64,000 nucleotides of DNA from Bog-532 sp963742865 (GTDB taxonomy: Bacteria > Actinomycetota > Actinomycetes > Streptosporangiales > Streptosporangiaceae): contig CAVUNW010000035.1 of NCBI GenBank assembly GCA_963742865.1, positions 62,001 to 126,000 on the forward strand. The letters run 5' to 3'. Under the pieces are notes generated by a model. The model made no database searches and was not told the DNA's origin. It was given only the letters and a program-made list of their open reading frames with translations. Position 1 is the first letter of the stretch. Every line of letters starts with the position of its first letter. A program made the position numbers and the translations under genes. Positions 45,392-53,892 of the stretch are shown in pieces.

Positions 45392-45540
45392 TCACGCGGC
45401 GGCGTCGGCCTCGCCGCCGTGCTCACGCGCTCGAGCGGCGGACGCGGCGGCCAGCTCGGCTGTCGGGGTGGTGGTGTAGCCGGTTCGGGCGTAGGTCCAG
45501 CTGCTGAGGACCAGGACGATAGATTCATCAAGGGCGCACC
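45392..45540 (-). pseudogene. C-terminal remnant of pSAM2-type replication initiator
   Basis: The minus frame ending at the TGA at 45392-45394 reads E-S-I-V-L-V-L-S-S-W-T-Y-A, then G-Y-T-T-T-P-T-A-E-L-A-A-A-S and A-R-A-R-E-H. This resembles the C-terminus of actinomycete Rep proteins that normally precede xis-int. The upstream 400 or so residues are absent, so the element cannot replicate from this gene. The assignment is by recalled family motif plus position. Confidence 0.55.
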
Positions 45541-46650
45541 TTCGGCGCGCCGGGCCTGACGGCCTGGACGTGGAGCACGAGAAGCGGGCGCGACTGATCG
45601 CGGGGGAAGTGAACGCCAGAGTGCGCCGCCGTAGGCGGCCGGGGTCAGGGCCGGGCGGCGCACCGTAGGCGGGGCGGCAGCTTTCGTCGCGCCCTTCGGG
45701 CGGAAGCCCTACGGCGCGCCGAGCTGCCGCGCCCGGCGGCCCCGGTGACCGGCCACGTGCGGTACCCGCCGCATCGACCCGGTGCCACGCCCGGCCGCGA
45801 GGACCAGGCCGTCAACCTCGCGTGAGTTGAGCTGACGCCGAGATAGGTCACCGGAACGGGGGTAGAACGCCGCGCATTGTCTGGGTCGGCCCCTCCAGCC
45901 TCAACGGTGCTTCGCATCCCGCAAGCGGGACACGCCTTCGGCGTGCCGTTGACCCCGGAGCCTCTGCCAACCCAGCGGGCCTGACGGCAAGGGCCAGGCC
46001 CGAAGCACACGCGGCGAACTTTCGCACGTCAGTGAACCGTCTCCCAAACAGCATCGGTCAAATGACCGATGTCTTGCCCGTGCAAGTTGCACGCATTTTT
46101 TTTTACATCCAGCGGCGGCAGACTAAGGGAAGAACGGTGATCGGGCGCTGTCACATAACCCACAAGACCAGCTGCCGCCGCTACGATCGCAACCACAAGC
46201 AAAGATAACCGTGAGCGAGCGAGGCCAGCACGGCCATGGTGGCAGCAACTGCGGCTAGCAGTCCCACCATGCTCCGAGGCATCGACCCTCCAGCACGGCA
46301 CGCTACAACGACAGTAACTGGCACCGTGTCGGTAGCTTACTAGCGAAGGATCAGTGTCGACCACTCCTTGACGGTGTTCTTGCTTGCGCCGATTGGCATA
46401 CAGCAGCGAGATACAGCAACCGGCACGCATAGAAGCCATCCTGAGCGGCCACCATCTACCGAGCGAACTGGGCAGGCCAGTCAGCGACTCAGCCGTGCCG
46501 ACAGTTCGGGACGAAGGGCACGCCCCGTGCCAGCCGCGTGCCAGAACGGGGCGAAAACCAGAGACATCGAGCTGTAGCCAGACGATGAGCAACCTGGCTC
46601 TGATCAGGAGGGCAGCAGGTTGACCCGCTGCGTGAAACGACCTTCTAAGC
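45541..46650. other. Gene-poor segment with clustered hairpins
   Basis: No convincing gene. 45675-45682 and 45722-45729 pair (CGGCAGCT/AGCTGCCG) around an inner CGCCC-TTC-GGGCG hairpin. 45902-45951 folds as an outer CAACGG/CCGTTG stem enclosing two hairpins (TCCCGC-AA-GCGGGA at 45917 and CACGCC-TTC-GGCGTG at 45931). Such structure fits a relic replication origin or structured RNA. From about 46080 the GC content falls. Confidence 0.5.
46029..46202 (-). CDS. Possible 57-residue membrane peptide
   Basis: From TTG 46202 the frame gives L-L-V-V-A-I-V-A-A-A-A-G-L-V-G-Y (one membrane helix), then a hydrophilic tail ending D-A-V-W-E-T-V-H. No clear ribosome-binding site and no family; it may be chance. 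Confidence 0.25.
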   Translation of the reverse strand: MLVVAIVAAAAGLVGYVTAPDHRSSLSLPPLDVKKNACNLHGQDIGHLTDAVWETVH

Positions 46651-47690
46651 AAAGTAGTAGTGGTGTGAGTGGTTGTGGTTGGAGGAAGAAGGGAAGTTAG
46701 ATAGAGGAGAAGGGATAAGAGAGATAGAGAAAGATATGAGAGTTAAGATGGGGTAGGTGAGGTGGTGGAAAAGAGATTGGAGGTATGGAGGTAAGGAGGT
46801 GATGTGGTATAAAGGGTTGGTGGAGATAAAGAAACTAAGTTGAGGTGGTGAGATAAGATAAAGATGGAAATGAGGAAGAGGTTGATTAACAAGATTCGTA
46901 GGGGAATAGAGGTGGAATATGGGATGGATAAAGAAGATGATAGGGAGGTTGTTATAAGTAGGGTATAAATATGAGGGGGTGTGGAAGATGATGAGAAGGT
47001 AAGGTTGGTATTGTTAGGTATAGGTATGATAGGAGATGGAAAGAGATGAAGAGGAGGTGGAGGTGTGGAAGGAATAGGTGTGGATAGATATAAAAGAAAT
47101 GATAGAGATATGGGAGATTATATATGATTAGAGGAAGAGGAAGGGAAGGGGATGAGGAAGATGAAGGGAAGTATATGGGATAGGAGAGGTGATAGATAGG
47201 TGGTATGGGTTAGAGGAGAGGGAGGTGGGAGGGTAAGAATAGATGGGGTGGAGTGATAAAGGAAAGGGGAATGGAAGAAAATGTTATTAAAGATGAGAGA
47301 TTAAAGATGATGAAAGGGAAAGATGAAGGGGTTAAATGGGATGATTAAAGGGATATGATAATAGATGATAAATGGGAATGTAAGATAAGATGGTATGGGT
47401 ATGGGATAAATAAAAGTATAATGGATAAGGAGATGGAGGAATTAGATGGGAAGAATAAAGATTGGATGAGAATATAAAGGATGAAAGAGTATGAGATGGA
47501 AATGAATATGGATGAGGGAATATGGTAGATGATGAAGAGGTAGATGGATAAATTAAAAGATGAAGAAATGGAAGGGATGGTAAGAATAGTAAAGAGAAAG
47601 ATGAAGAAGATATAGTAAAGAAAAAAAATGATAGAAGGATGAATAAAAGAAAAAAAAATGAGAATAGAAAATAGGTGAAAAAAGATAGGT
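46651..47690. repeat. 1,040-bp cytosine-depleted, purine-rich stretch
   Basis: Read on the plus strand, this stretch contains only three C (46835, 46890, 46897); 46898-47690 (793 nt) has none. It is roughly 80 percent purine, G-rich on the left and A-rich at the right end (two A8 runs at 47621-47628 and 47651-47658). It starts and stops abruptly beside ordinary sequence. There is no obvious repeat unit. Minus-strand open frames across it (for example 47332-47706) translate only to Ser/Leu/Phe/Ile/Tyr/Pro/His/Thr low complexity and are not genes. It could be real low-complexity DNA or an assembly/base-calling artefact. Confidence 0.9.
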
Positions 47691-47794
47691 CAGCGAACTG
47701 TAACATCTGGTGGCATTATAAACTTACAAGTGCTTCCGCTAGGGGTAGTTGGCAACTGGCATGTCGCAGGATTCGATTATTCGCGAAGGTAGTT

Positions 47795-48340
47795 ATGAGC
47801 AGTAGCCTTAACGCAATAATAATCGCCGCAGTGGGCGTACTAGGCACATTGGCTGGAACGATCGTCAGTCAGTTGCTATCAGCGCGCGTCAGGAGAGCTG
47901 ACTTTGAGATGCAAAGAGAGCAAAGGAAAGAAGAATATGTTCAGGAAAAACAAAAAATAGATCTCGCGAATAAGAGATCGTGCTATATTGCAATGATGGC
48001 CTCATCCCGACGCTATAGAATCGAACTTATGAACTATGCATTTGCGGTGAACCATCAAGTTGTCGATAGCGACGTCCGAAATGAGCTTGAGAACGCACGG
48101 CGAGCCTGTCTCGACAGTATTGCCGAGGTGCAGATCGTGGCGACCCTCAAGGTTCTAGGTACAATCGATCCCGTAAATAGTGGATTGTCAAAGGCTTACC
48201 GCTCTGTTAAGCGTTTGGAGGCTGGCGAACCAGAATCTGATGGTTCTTTTGAAGAGATCGAACGCTTCCTAACAAAGCTGTGGGACAAGTGGCACGATAT
48301 GCGCGAAGCAATGCGACAAGATCTCGGAGTCGAAGACTGA
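47795..48340 (+). CDS. Membrane-anchored coiled-coil protein
   Basis: A 181-residue protein starting at ATG 47795 (MSSSLNAIIIAAVGVLG): one N-terminal membrane helix (residues 5-28), then a charged coiled coil (E-M-Q-R-E-Q-R-K-E-E-Y-V-Q-E-K-Q) and a helical C-terminus ending D-K-W-H-D-M-R-E-A-M-R-Q-D. Similar short proteins occur on actinomycete plasmids and islands; function unknown. GC is near 47 percent, far below the host, and codon use follows. The open frame extends upstream into the C-poor stretch, but the anchor defines this start. Confidence 0.7.
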   Translation: MSSSLNAIIIAAVGVLGTLAGTIVSQLLSARVRRADFEMQREQRKEEYVQEKQKIDLANKRSCYIAMMASSRRYRIELMNYAFAVNHQVVDSDVRNELENARRACLDSIAEVQIVATLKVLGTIDPVNSGLSKAYRSVKRLEAGEPESDGSFEEIERFLTKLWDKWHDMREAMRQDLGVED

Positions 48341-48740
48341 TGGAATCCGCTGACACCAACGAGCCCGGATTCCGTCACAGGGTGCGGGCCAGATCTGGAC
48401 CGAGAGCGGGCCACGCACGGGCCAGATGCTGCGGAACCAAAGGGACAACGACGGTCATTCACGGTCGGACGGACGGCAGATGTCCTGTTGGGGATGCGTG
48501 CAGGGTAGCGTCGATGTGACCCAACCGATCTTCCAAGCTGGTCATAGACGCTGACCACCAATGCTGACCACAACGGCATTGGGATTCGGCAGACCGGAGT
48601 AGACCTGGGAGTGACGGCAGTTCAGGTAAACAGCGGTTCGCGATATTGCGGGCGTACCTCACAAACGAGGGATCAGACCTCGCGTACCGGGCCACGCACG
48701 GGCGAGATGCCGCGACGATCAGCGGGCTAGGATATGTGGA
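48341..48740. other. Noncoding gap with a 29-bp imperfect direct repeat
   Basis: The segments at 48407-48435 and 48688-48716 both begin CGGGCCACGCACGGGC and continue as near-identical copies (about 26 of 29 bases), 281 bp apart. No gene seen between them. Confidence 0.6.
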
Positions 48741-49681
48741 GTGGAGGGATACCCAACTCCTGTCGTGAGCGGCGGGCGCGCAGCAGTAGGCGGCACGATC
48801 ATCTCGATCGACGATATTCGGCTCGACAAGGTGTTGGGAAAAGGCGCAAACGGGTTCGTCTTTGATGGTGAGGACTTGCTGCTCAAGCGCCGGGTTGCCG
48901 TCAAGATATGGCCGCCGCGCCTAGATCGTCCTGGGAGAGATCCAACAAAGAAAGCCCTTGCCGAAGCGTGGAAGCTCGCACATCTAAAAAGTGACGCAAT
49001 CGTACCAATATACCGCGCGGGTCGCCTCGACAATAACTGGATCTACGCTGTAATGGAGTACGTGGAGGGGGTTCCGTTTACGGACGAGGTTCGCGCAGAG
49101 CTTACCGATGCGGCTGGGTTCGCAATGAGGATGATGTTCTGGTCGGATGTTCGCCGGGGGACTAGGTGATGCTGAGAGGGTCGGCATATACCATGGAGAT
49201 CTGCACGGGGGAAACGTACTGAGTTCGTCCATTCCACGCTACGCTAATTGATTTTGGCACCAGTGCTCTCAGTGGCAAGAACCGTTCTCTCAGGCGTCAT
49301 GCCAGGATGGTCAACGAGTTTGCTCAGAAGCTGTTGCCCGAATTGGGTAACTACATTGCACCGCTCGACATCCGGAAACTCGCCCAACCGAAGTATGCAA
49401 CTTGGGTCGTAGGGCAGTGGGTAGAAGCAGCAGAGGCGCTTCGGAGATTGGATGCGGATCTTTCCGGTATCTCCGAAGAAGATCTTGCCCACCGACTAAC
49501 CTTGCTGGCGAACAATTACTCCACTAATCTGATAGATCTCCACAGCCCAATCGCTATGTGGCTCACAAACAGGGGTGTCTCTCGCAAGCTCTTGGATGCT
49601 TACACGTCAGAGGCCGAGGCGGAACTAACGCGCCGTAAAGAGACTTTCGATCCACACAGGACGTTCCCGGGACTACCGTAG
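48741..49681 (+). pseudogene. Serine/threonine protein kinase-like gene, two frameshifts
   Basis: Frame 1 (48741-49169) has the Gly loop L-G-K-G-A-N-G-F-V-F, V-A-V-K-I-W lysine and E-Y-V-E-G-V-P hinge. The catalytic loop I-Y-H-G-D-L-H-G-G-N-V (about 49180-49215) is in a second frame, and L-I-D-F-G-T-S (DFG, about 49245) in a third that runs to 49681. All kinase landmarks survive, so two indels (near 49140 and 49235) break an otherwise whole protein of about 310 residues. The HGDLHxxN form is that of atypical or small-molecule-kinase-like enzymes. Cargo of the element; GC near 50 percent. Confidence 0.75.
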
Positions 49682-50213
49682 GACTTTGCTGCAGTTTGCA
49701 CTGTTGAGTTGTAAAGCTTCGGGCAGACGGAGCTGGCTTCGACAACTGGCGCAAACTGGCCTCCGAGGGGAGACTGTCGATCTTGCTAACGCCGCGCTAA
49801 CAACGGTCATGGAAACATAGCGATGAACCTGGACGCTATGAGCAGCCAGCGCGGCGTATGGCCCGCTCACGCGGCCTGTTACGGACTCGCCTGGACCTGC
49901 ACACCCTCCTGAAAATCGGACGCTTGGATGTCTGTGGACCACCCGCGGACCAGTTAGTCTCTTGCATAGATGTCTGTGCAGGTAGCGGTGGAACCGAGCT
50001 ACCGCCTCCGGAGCCGTTGGCCCACAGGCTACGCACAGGCCCGCTCGTCGACAACGCTCCCGCCGACCGACCTCTCACGGCGAGAACGATGATGTAGACG
50101 ATGGGTCTTGTACGCTGAGAGCTTCGGGCTGGCGGGAGAAGGACGGCTGGCACTGCCCGCTGCGGCGTGACGCGGCATGGCGATACCGGCCCAGCGCAAC
50201 GAGACCCGAGGGG
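49682..50213. other. 532-bp gap, no gene seen
   Basis: Open frames here (such as 49858-50097) lack family resemblance and ribosome-binding sites. GC climbs back toward host level across it, so it probably contains a junction inside the element. Confidence 0.4.
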
Positions 50214-50711
50214 TTGCCGGATGAGTGTGTAGTGGGTCAGTTTCTCGGTCCAGGAGCAGGCAAGGTGATCGAGCTTCCGGGCGTCACCGCTGTGTTTAAG
50301 GCCGTGAACGACAGGAAACCCGGCGACTTCGTGGTGATCGAGTTGACCGCCGACCCGGGCTTTGCCGGGCCCCGGCCGCACCTGCACCACACCCACGAGG
50401 AACTGTTCTACGTGCTCGACGGCGAGTTCGACTTCTTCGTCGGCGGCGAGGTCCGGCGGGTAGGACCCGGATCGTTCGTCAGCGTTCCCCCGGGCGTGAT
50501 GCACGACTTCCGCAATCCCGGTACGGGTCCGGCCCGGTGGCTGGGCATCAACTCCCCGGCGGGGCTGGACCGCTACTTTGAGGAGATCCTGGCCCTCGTC
50601 GCCGCGGGCAACCTTTCGGAGGAAGAGCTGCGCCGGTTGCGCCTGCGGTACGACACCGAGGAACCCGAGAACGCGCCACCGGGGCACTGGGCCGAGCAGC
50701 GGCAGCGATAA
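50214..50711 (+). CDS. Cupin-domain protein
   Basis: A 165-residue single cupin. Metal-site motif 1 is P-H-L-H-H-T-H-E-E-L-F-Y-V-L-D-G-E-F (about residues 58-75), and motif 2 is P-P-G-V-M-H-D-F-R-N-P (about 94-104). The substrate cannot be inferred. Start uncertain: TTG 50214, or GTG at 50229/50232. Host-like GC, unlike the kinase upstream. Confidence 0.82.
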   Translation: MPDECVVGQFLGPGAGKVIELPGVTAVFKAVNDRKPGDFVVIELTADPGFAGPRPHLHHTHEELFYVLDGEFDFFVGGEVRRVGPGSFVSVPPGVMHDFRNPGTGPARWLGINSPAGLDRYFEEILALVAAGNLSEEELRRLRLRYDTEEPENAPPGHWAEQRQR

Positions 50712-51193
50712 CTATCGTTGCCGAACGGGACCGACGGGCCGGTGGCCAACCGCAGGGTGCGGCTGCGTAGCTGCCCGGTGTCACAGGCCACTGCCGACCC
50801 GCCGACGATCTCCTAAACAACCGCTCGCGATACCGACTCGCGAGCGACCGAGTAACCAAGTGAGTAACAATCACCACTGACAGCAGTGGACGCCAGCGGA
50901 CACCCACGGACGGTGCTTCCCAGGTCAGACATGCCGCAACCCTGGGAGCCCGCACCACGATTTGGCTTCGGGACGAAGAGGCCGCCGGTTCAAGTCCGGC
51001 CACCCCGACCGGGTCACAGGTCGTGGTGATCGTGTCTGCAGTCCCGGTGATGCCCCTTGCTGGTGTCTTGCTGGTCGGTCCCTGAAGGTTGACCTAGGAC
51101 CGCCACGGTGACACGGTGACACGGTGGCAAGAGGCGGGGGTAACTGCTGCCAGTGAGGCTGGTTGCCGCTCCTGGCCGGATCCTGGAGGGATC
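50712..51193. other. 482-bp gap with tRNA-Pro fragment
   Basis: Contains no protein gene. The minus-strand frame at 50925-51122 with W-P-D-L-N-R-R-P is the well-known false ORF made by tRNA sequence. See the tRNA fragment at 50967. Confidence 0.55.
50967..51010 (+). pseudogene. 3' half of a tRNA-Pro(CGG)-like gene
   Basis: It starts within an anticodon loop (TTCGGGA, anticodon CGG) with the 3' stem CGAAG, a variable region, T-arm GCCGG-TTCAAGT-CCGGC and acceptor 3' strand CACCCCG followed by ACC. The 5' half (acceptor CGGGGTG, D-arm, anticodon 5' stem) is missing: the bases before it do not pair. This is what an att site of a tRNA-Pro-specific element leaves behind. Confidence 0.6.
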
Positions 51194-51622
51194 ATGAGCA
51201 TTTCTGAGCAGGTAGATGCCGTTCAAGCGCGAGCAGCGGAATTGAAGAGTTCCGCTGACCAGGCCCGGCGGGAAACTGATGAACAGGTTAAGGCGCGGAT
51301 CAGCCAAACCAAGGCAGATATCGCTGACCGTCAGAGTGCGGTCAAGGAGAAGGCCGGGCAGGCCGCCGACCAGACCCAAAGTCAGTGGAAGTCGATGCAG
51401 GCCGATGCCGCGGCGAAGATGGCGGCTGTGCAGGACCGCATCGGCCGCCAGCGTGACCAGCGTGACGTGAAACGAGCCGAACGGGAGGCCGAGGACGCGG
51501 AGGCAGACGCCGCCGATGCGCTGGATTACGCCGCCTGGGCCATCACCCAGGCGCAGTTGGTTGTCCTCGATGCGATAGACGCCCGCACCTGGGCCGACGC
51601 GCGCGCCGCCGCATCGCCCTGA
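51194..51622 (+). CDS. Small coiled-coil protein
   Basis: A 142-residue, highly charged, almost wholly helical protein (Ala/Gln/Lys/Asp/Glu-rich heptads, residues 1-115) with no signal or membrane segment. ATG 51194 follows GGAGG at 51185-51189. Similar proteins are widespread in actinomycetes, sometimes stress-related; function unassigned. Confidence 0.75.
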   Translation: MSISEQVDAVQARAAELKSSADQARRETDEQVKARISQTKADIADRQSAVKEKAGQAADQTQSQWKSMQADAAAKMAAVQDRIGRQRDQRDVKRAEREAEDAEADAADALDYAAWAITQAQLVVLDAIDARTWADARAAASP

Positions 51623-52082
51623 CTATCTCGGCCCTAGCGCCGCCTGTGCGCGCGACGGGCTAGCACCCAAGAACACGCAGCATCAAGCGGCGCCCTGGCC
51701 TGATTTTGGCCAGACAGCGAGATCCTCCGCCTCGCAAGCGCTAGTCACGTCGTTGACCATACCCAGGCCATCCGAGCATGACGACGCCCGCCTGGATGCT
51801 GGAAACGGACAAACCGAAAACAGGGACACATCCAACGTCAAGACCCCAGCTGCTGGGAGCGGACCAGGATGCTCAAGAGATCCCGCGTGCAGACGGGGTC
51901 TCGTTGATCTGCGTCCAGCGGGTATCGAATCGGCGCCGTGAGCCGACCCCTCGGCGGGAGCAGGGCACATCCAGGGCACATGAGCACGTGACCTGCCAGG
52001 AAACGGCGAGAACTGACGAGAGCTTCCGCCGCAGGTCAGAACACGCGCCTGGAAGTCGCGGCAGGTGGTCAAGGGTGGCTCG
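51623..52082. other. Right end of element, no gene
   Basis: 460 bp holding the right arm-type sites at 51962-51981. The plus frame 51778-52101, ending H-F-K-W-K, is only the smr 3' tail read through the att core. Confidence 0.6.
51962..51981. promoter_or_regulatory. Right arm-type integrase sites
   Basis: AGGGCACAT at 51962-51970 and 51973-51981, same order and spacing as at the left end, about 100 bp inside attR. Confidence 0.75.
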
Positions 52083-52099
52083 CCACTTCAAGTGGAAAT
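52083..52099. other. attR core, 17-bp direct repeat
   Basis: Second copy of CCACTTCAAGTGGAAAT, followed by AG, which completes a TAG stop: this is the displaced original 3' end of smr. Confidence 0.85.
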
Positions 52100-52141
52100 A
52101 GCTCAGGCGGAAATAGCGGCAACTCTGCCGTTGCTGCAGTA

Positions 52142-52165
52142 GTCCTGAGACCATCGTCTCAGGAC
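52142..52165. terminator. Hairpin terminator, original smr terminator
   Basis: GTCCTGAGAC-CATC-GTCTCAGGAC, a perfect 10-bp stem 42 bp after the displaced smr stop. Confidence 0.8.
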
Positions 52166-52216
52166 CCCGCGCGGTCCGGACACTGGCGATTAGGGGCGGC
52201 CTCCGGACCGCGCGGG
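52166..52216. terminator. 15-bp inverted repeat before aldo/keto reductase end
   Basis: CCCGCGCGGTCCGGA (52166-52180) pairs perfectly with 52202-52216 across a 21-nt loop, just 3' of the minus-strand aldo/keto reductase. Confidence 0.75.
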
Positions 52217-52235
52217 CCTTGCCCTTCCGATCAAC

Positions 52236-53264
52236 TCACCCTGCCAGACTCCGGTCGCGCTGCTGTACGCCCAGCTCACCGTAGGGATAGTCGGCCGGGC
52301 GCGGGTCGCTGGCGGCGTCCAGCGCGGCGATCTCGTCCGGGGTGAGGTGCAGGCCGGCGGCGCGGAGGTTGGTCTCTAGCTGGCCGGTCGTGCGCGCGCC
52401 CAGGATGGTGGAGCTGACGCCAGGCCGGTCGGTCACCCAGGCCAGCGCGACCTCGGCCATGGACACGCCGCGGTCCTCGGCGACCTTCTGCACCGCGTCG
52501 ATCACCCGCCAGGTGCGCTCGGTGCCGCCGCGGCGCTCGTAGGCCTCCATGCCCCGGTTCGGGTCCTCGCCGAGGCGGGTGGCGCCCGTGGGGCGCTCAT
52601 CGCGCCGGTACTTGCCGGACAGCCAGCCGCCGCCGAGCGGGCTCCACGGCAGCAAGCCCAGGCCAGCGTCGGCCGCGGCCGGGACGATCTCCCACTCGAT
52701 CTCCCGCGCCAGCAGGCTGTACTGCGTCTGGAGCGTCACCGGCGGCGCCGCGTTCAGTTCCCGGGCCAGGTACACGGCCTTGGTCAGCTGCCAGCCGGTG
52801 AAGTTGGACAGACCGTAGTAGCGGATCTTGCCGGCCCGGACGAAGCCGTCCAGCGTCCGCACGGTCTCCTCCAGCGGCGTCAGCGGGTCGTAGGCGTGCA
52901 CCTGGTACAGGTCCACCGAGTCACGCCCCAGCCGGCGCAGCGACGCGTCCAGGGCCCGGGTCAGGTGAAAGGCGGACAGGCCGGCGTCATTCGGCGTGGC
53001 TCCCCGCGAGAACCGTCCCTTGGTGGCCAGCACCGCCCGTTCGGTCACGTCGGCCGGGCGGCGGGCGAACCAGTGGCCGATGATCTCCTCCGACGTCCCG
53101 CCGCTGTACACGTCGGCGGTGTCGACCAGGGTGCCGCCGGCTTCGATGAACTGGTCAAGCTGCTGATGCGCGCCGGCTTCATCGGTCTCGGTGCCGAACG
53201 TCATGGTGCCCAGGCACAGGCTCGAGACGGCGCAGCCGCTGCGCCCGAGGGTGCGATAGTCCAT
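52236..53264 (-). CDS. Aldo/keto reductase
   Basis: A 342-residue NADPH-dependent (alpha/beta)8 oxidoreductase. The tetrad is D-T-A-D-V-Y (Asp, Tyr), L-A-T-K-G (Lys) and Y-Q-V-H-A-Y-D (His). The C-terminal cofactor loop is S-S-T-I-L-G-A-R-T-T-G-Q-L-E-T-N-L. Closest in pattern to the YajO/Tas-like potassium-channel-beta branch. Start ATG 53264, AAGGATGG upstream; the open frame further upstream is unconserved. Substrate unknown. Confidence 0.92.
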   Translation of the reverse strand: MDYRTLGRSGCAVSSLCLGTMTFGTETDEAGAHQQLDQFIEAGGTLVDTADVYSGGTSEEIIGHWFARRPADVTERAVLATKGRFSRGATPNDAGLSAFHLTRALDASLRRLGRDSVDLYQVHAYDPLTPLEETVRTLDGFVRAGKIRYYGLSNFTGWQLTKAVYLARELNAAPPVTLQTQYSLLAREIEWEIVPAAADAGLGLLPWSPLGGGWLSGKYRRDERPTGATRLGEDPNRGMEAYERRGGTERTWRVIDAVQKVAEDRGVSMAEVALAWVTDRPGVSSTILGARTTGQLETNLRAAGLHLTPDEIAALDAASDPRPADYPYGELGVQQRDRSLAG

Positions 53265-53892
53265 ACCGCCATCCTTGCGCAGCCGTCCGGTCCGGCTATC
53301 GGCGGCCACCCGCCGCCCCCGACATGCCGACGGCGATCGCAGCAATCCGGTAAAGATCTGATCACCACTACAGCCTCATTTTGTCACGTTTATGAGCGAA
53401 TTTGTTTAATATTTTGGGCGGTATTACGTTCAACCGGCCTATACGGACATAAACAAACACAGCTAGTCGCCAGGGCGCACAGCACTGATCCCGCCGAAAC
53501 TCTTTTGCCTCTTGACGCCACGGCGGCTATGGGAGTTTTCATGTGTATAGATCTCCGCTGCTCGCCGGGGATCGAGCTAGATGCCGGTAACCGGACCGTC
53601 CGGTGCCGGTGGGCCACCAACAACGAAGTGAGGTGGTCGGGCATGAATTTCCCCGGCCGGGGACTGACCGTTGCGCGATGCGGGCCGTCGCCCGCGCGCA
53701 GCCGGTCTGGTCGCGGCGTAAGCGTGCCCCCCTGCAGCCCTGCCTTCCGTCTGCGCCGGCCAGTCGTGGCCATGCCGGCATTCGTCCCGCCTGGCCCGAA
53801 ACGGGCGAGTGCCCGGTGACCGGACCTGAACAGGCAGGACATAGAGGTACGCAAACTCAGCAGAGCCGCGGCCACGCCGCGCGGGAGGCACA
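53265..53892. promoter_or_regulatory. Long AT-rich upstream region of the LpqY-SugABC operon
   Basis: 628 bp without a convincing gene. The part 53380-53480 is strikingly AT-rich for this genome and holds an 8-bp inverted repeat, TTTGTTTA (53401-53408) and TAAACAAA (53450-53457). Likely promoter and operator area for the transporter; the regulator is not in the window. Confidence 0.4.

Larger units (their letters stand above)
43814..52082. mobile_element. Integrative element in smr (pSAM2/AICE-like, degraded)
   Basis: About 8.3 kb bounded by 17-bp core repeats, with paired AGGGCACAT arm repeats inside both ends. The gene order integrase-excisionase-rep (minus strand) is that of actinomycete integrative conjugative elements, but rep is reduced to its C-terminus and no transfer (Tra/FtsK) gene is present. 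The integrase has two stop codons. GC drops sharply between 46.6 and 49.8 kb. Cargo: cytosine-poor stretch, membrane coiled-coil protein, broken kinase, cupin, small coiled-coil protein. Probably immobile now. Confidence 0.85.

Noticed and set aside
46505..46516. TTCGGGACGAAG, matching the anticodon arm of the tRNA-Pro fragment at 50967
   Set aside because: The match stops at 12 nt with no T-arm or acceptor; probably coincidence.
47332..47706. A 124-codon minus-strand open frame of Ser/Leu/Phe/Tyr/Pro/His residues
   Set aside because: It exists only because the strand has no G and so cannot contain TAG or TGA; composition is low-complexity and no start signal is seen.
50925..51122. Minus-strand ORF with the W-P-D-L-N-R-R-P string
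   Set aside because: This string is a known false ORF produced by tRNA sequence; the tRNA-Pro fragment explains it.
51778..52101. Plus-strand frame ending H-F-K-W-K, like the smr product
   Set aside because: Only the att core and smr tail are shared; the upstream part is unrelated, so it is the attR scar, not a second smr gene.
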